In this document: in pieces, positions 6,686-7,509 of the stretch
Position numbering within the stretch: the stretch's first letter is position 1
How the letters are laid out: each line of letters opens with the position of its first letter
NCBI GenBank assembly: GCA_015767395.1
Contig: JADWMI010000016.1
Location: forward strand, 4,552-12,060
Direction of reading: 5' to 3'
Length of the DNA: 7,509 bases
DNA from: Bacteroidota bacterium
GTDB taxonomy: Bacteria > Bacteroidota > Bacteroidia > Flavobacteriales > Flavobacteriaceae
Program-made: the position numbers and the translations under genes
Notes under the pieces: model-generated
The model's database searches: none
Seen by the model: only the letters and a program-made list of their open reading frames with translations
What the model was told of the DNA's origin: nothing

Positions 6686-7509
6686 ATGTTAAAAAAACAT
6701 TTTTTAGTCGCTTTTTTATTGACCAATATATTTATTGGTTACAGTCAAATTAAAATTCCCAAAATAAACCCAATTGAGATTATTTACAAACAAATTGATA
6801 CTATTTCATTAAAATTACACGTATATCAGCCTGAAAATTTAGACACCTCTATATCCCATCCTGCAATTGTGTTTTTTCATGGTGGTGGTTGGAACGGTGG
6901 AACTTACAAAGCGTTTTCTAGACAAGCTAGTTATTTAGCCTCAAAAGGTATGATCGCTTTTTCTGTTGATTATAGACTATTTAAAACGCATGGAACTAGT
7001 CCGTTTGAAGCTGTGAATGATGCCAAATCGGCGATGCGTTATATAAGGCAACATGCAAAACAATTACATATAAACCCTGATATGATTGCAGCCGGTGGGG
7101 GTTCAGCTGGAGGGCATTTGGCAGCGGCTTGTGGAAATGTTGTTGGTTTAGAAGAACCAAATGAAGATTTAAGTATTAGTTCTGTTCCCAACGCTTTGGT
7201 TTTGTATAACCCAGTGTACGACAATAGCAAAAATGGGTATGGGTATGGAAAAATGGAAGGGCGCCATTTAGAAATCTCACCGCTTCATAATATTAGTGTT
7301 GGTGCCCCACCAACGGTTGTGTTTTTTGGCACAAAAGACAAAACAACACCTGTAGCTTCTTCTGAAGAGTACAAAAAAAGAATGGATGCAGTTGGAAGTC
7401 GTTGTGATTTGTTTTTATATGAAGGACAAGAACATTCCTTTTTTAATAGAGGAGAATATTTTACAACAACATTATTAGAATCTGAAACATTTTTAAAGTC
7501 TTTAGGTTA
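6686..7509 (+). CDS. Secreted alpha/beta-hydrolase carbohydrate esterase (3' end at window edge)
   Basis: An open frame of 274 codons runs to the window end with no stop; the last two bases (TA) may begin the stop codon, so the protein is probably nearly complete. A signal peptide (about residues 1-20, K-K n-region, ending G-Y-S before Q) supports the ATG at 6686. An in-frame ATG at 6638, just after a stop, would add 16 polar residues and spoil the signal peptide. The serine-esterase set is complete: oxyanion motif H-G-G-G-W at 65-69, G-G-G-S-A-G with nucleophile Ser140, D218 in G-T-K-D-K and H250 in Q-E-H-S-F-F. The D-Y-R-L and N-D-A-K-S-A motifs match the esterase at 2114-3106, but it lacks that protein's roughly 21-residue insert and is otherwise clearly divergent. 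It probably removes acyl groups from the same glycan, possibly at another position. It follows the third sulfatase after 86 bp. Fold and catalytic class are firm; substrate is inferred. Confidence 0.88.
   Translation, partial: MLKKHFLVAFLLTNIFIGYSQIKIPKINPIEIIYKQIDTISLKLHVYQPENLDTSISHPAIVFFHGGGWNGGTYKAFSRQASYLASKGMIAFSVDYRLFKTHGTSPFEAVNDAKSAMRYIRQHAKQLHINPDMIAAGGGSAGGHLAAACGNVVGLEEPNEDLSISSVPNALVLYNPVYDNSKNGYGYGKMEGRHLEISPLHNISVGAPPTVVFFGTKDKTTPVASSEEYKKRMDAVGSRCDLFLYEGQEHSFFNRGEYFTTTLLESETFLKSLG

Noticed and set aside
7039..7230. Minus-strand open frame near the 3' end
   Set aside because: It is antisense to the nucleophile-elbow region of the last esterase; its Ala/Pro-rich sequence is a by-product of the Gly/Ala codons on the + strand.
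1..7509. Mobile element, CRISPR array, tRNA or rRNA
   Set aside because: No transposase or integrase motifs, no regularly spaced repeats, and no RNA-gene signatures were seen on either strand; nearly all bases are used by the six enzyme genes.

Overview
The window looks like part of a polysaccharide utilisation locus (PUL) from a marine member of the Bacteroidota, most likely a flavobacterium. Several things point this way: AT-rich DNA; exclusive TAA stops; A/T-rich leaders without clear Shine-Dalgarno sequences; Bacteroidota-style signal peptides ending in -AQ or -SQ; and several S1 sulfatases packed among carbohydrate-active enzymes. Genus and species cannot be fixed from the sequence alone.

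All six genes lie on the + strand and fill nearly the whole window. In order they are: the C-terminal half of an S1 sulfatase (1-666, its start lies upstream); a full-length paralogous S1 sulfatase with a lipoprotein-like signal (670-2088); a secreted alpha/beta-hydrolase esterase (2114-3106); a secreted three-part GH10 glycoside hydrolase (3190-4953); a third S1 sulfatase of a different type with a C-terminal beta-domain (4953-6599); and a second secreted alpha/beta-hydrolase esterase (6686 to the window end, cut at or just before its stop). The last gene is open at the 3' edge and is easily missed by ORF callers. Gaps are 3, 25, 83, -1 and 86 bp, so the set could be one operon. I found no convincing promoter or terminator inside it, and no stretch over 100 bp lacks a gene.

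Read together, the genes suggest extracellular and periplasmic breakdown of a sulfated, acyl-decorated glycan with a beta-1,4-xylan-like or related backbone. The GH10 would cut the main chain, three sulfatases would remove sulfate at different positions or from different fragments, and two esterases would remove acetyl or other acyl groups. This is inference. No SusC/SusD pair, regulator, transporter, exo-acting glycosidase or sulfatase-maturation enzyme lies in the window, so the substrate is not proven.

The most interesting item is the GH10. Both catalytic glutamates are present, but the usual xylanase His-containing subsite motif (G-H-x-L-V-W-H) reads G-H-V-L-I-W-P. It also carries an N-terminal carbohydrate-binding-like module and a small C-terminal beta-domain. 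Together with its sulfatase and esterase neighbours, this makes it a candidate for a specificity other than plain xylan.
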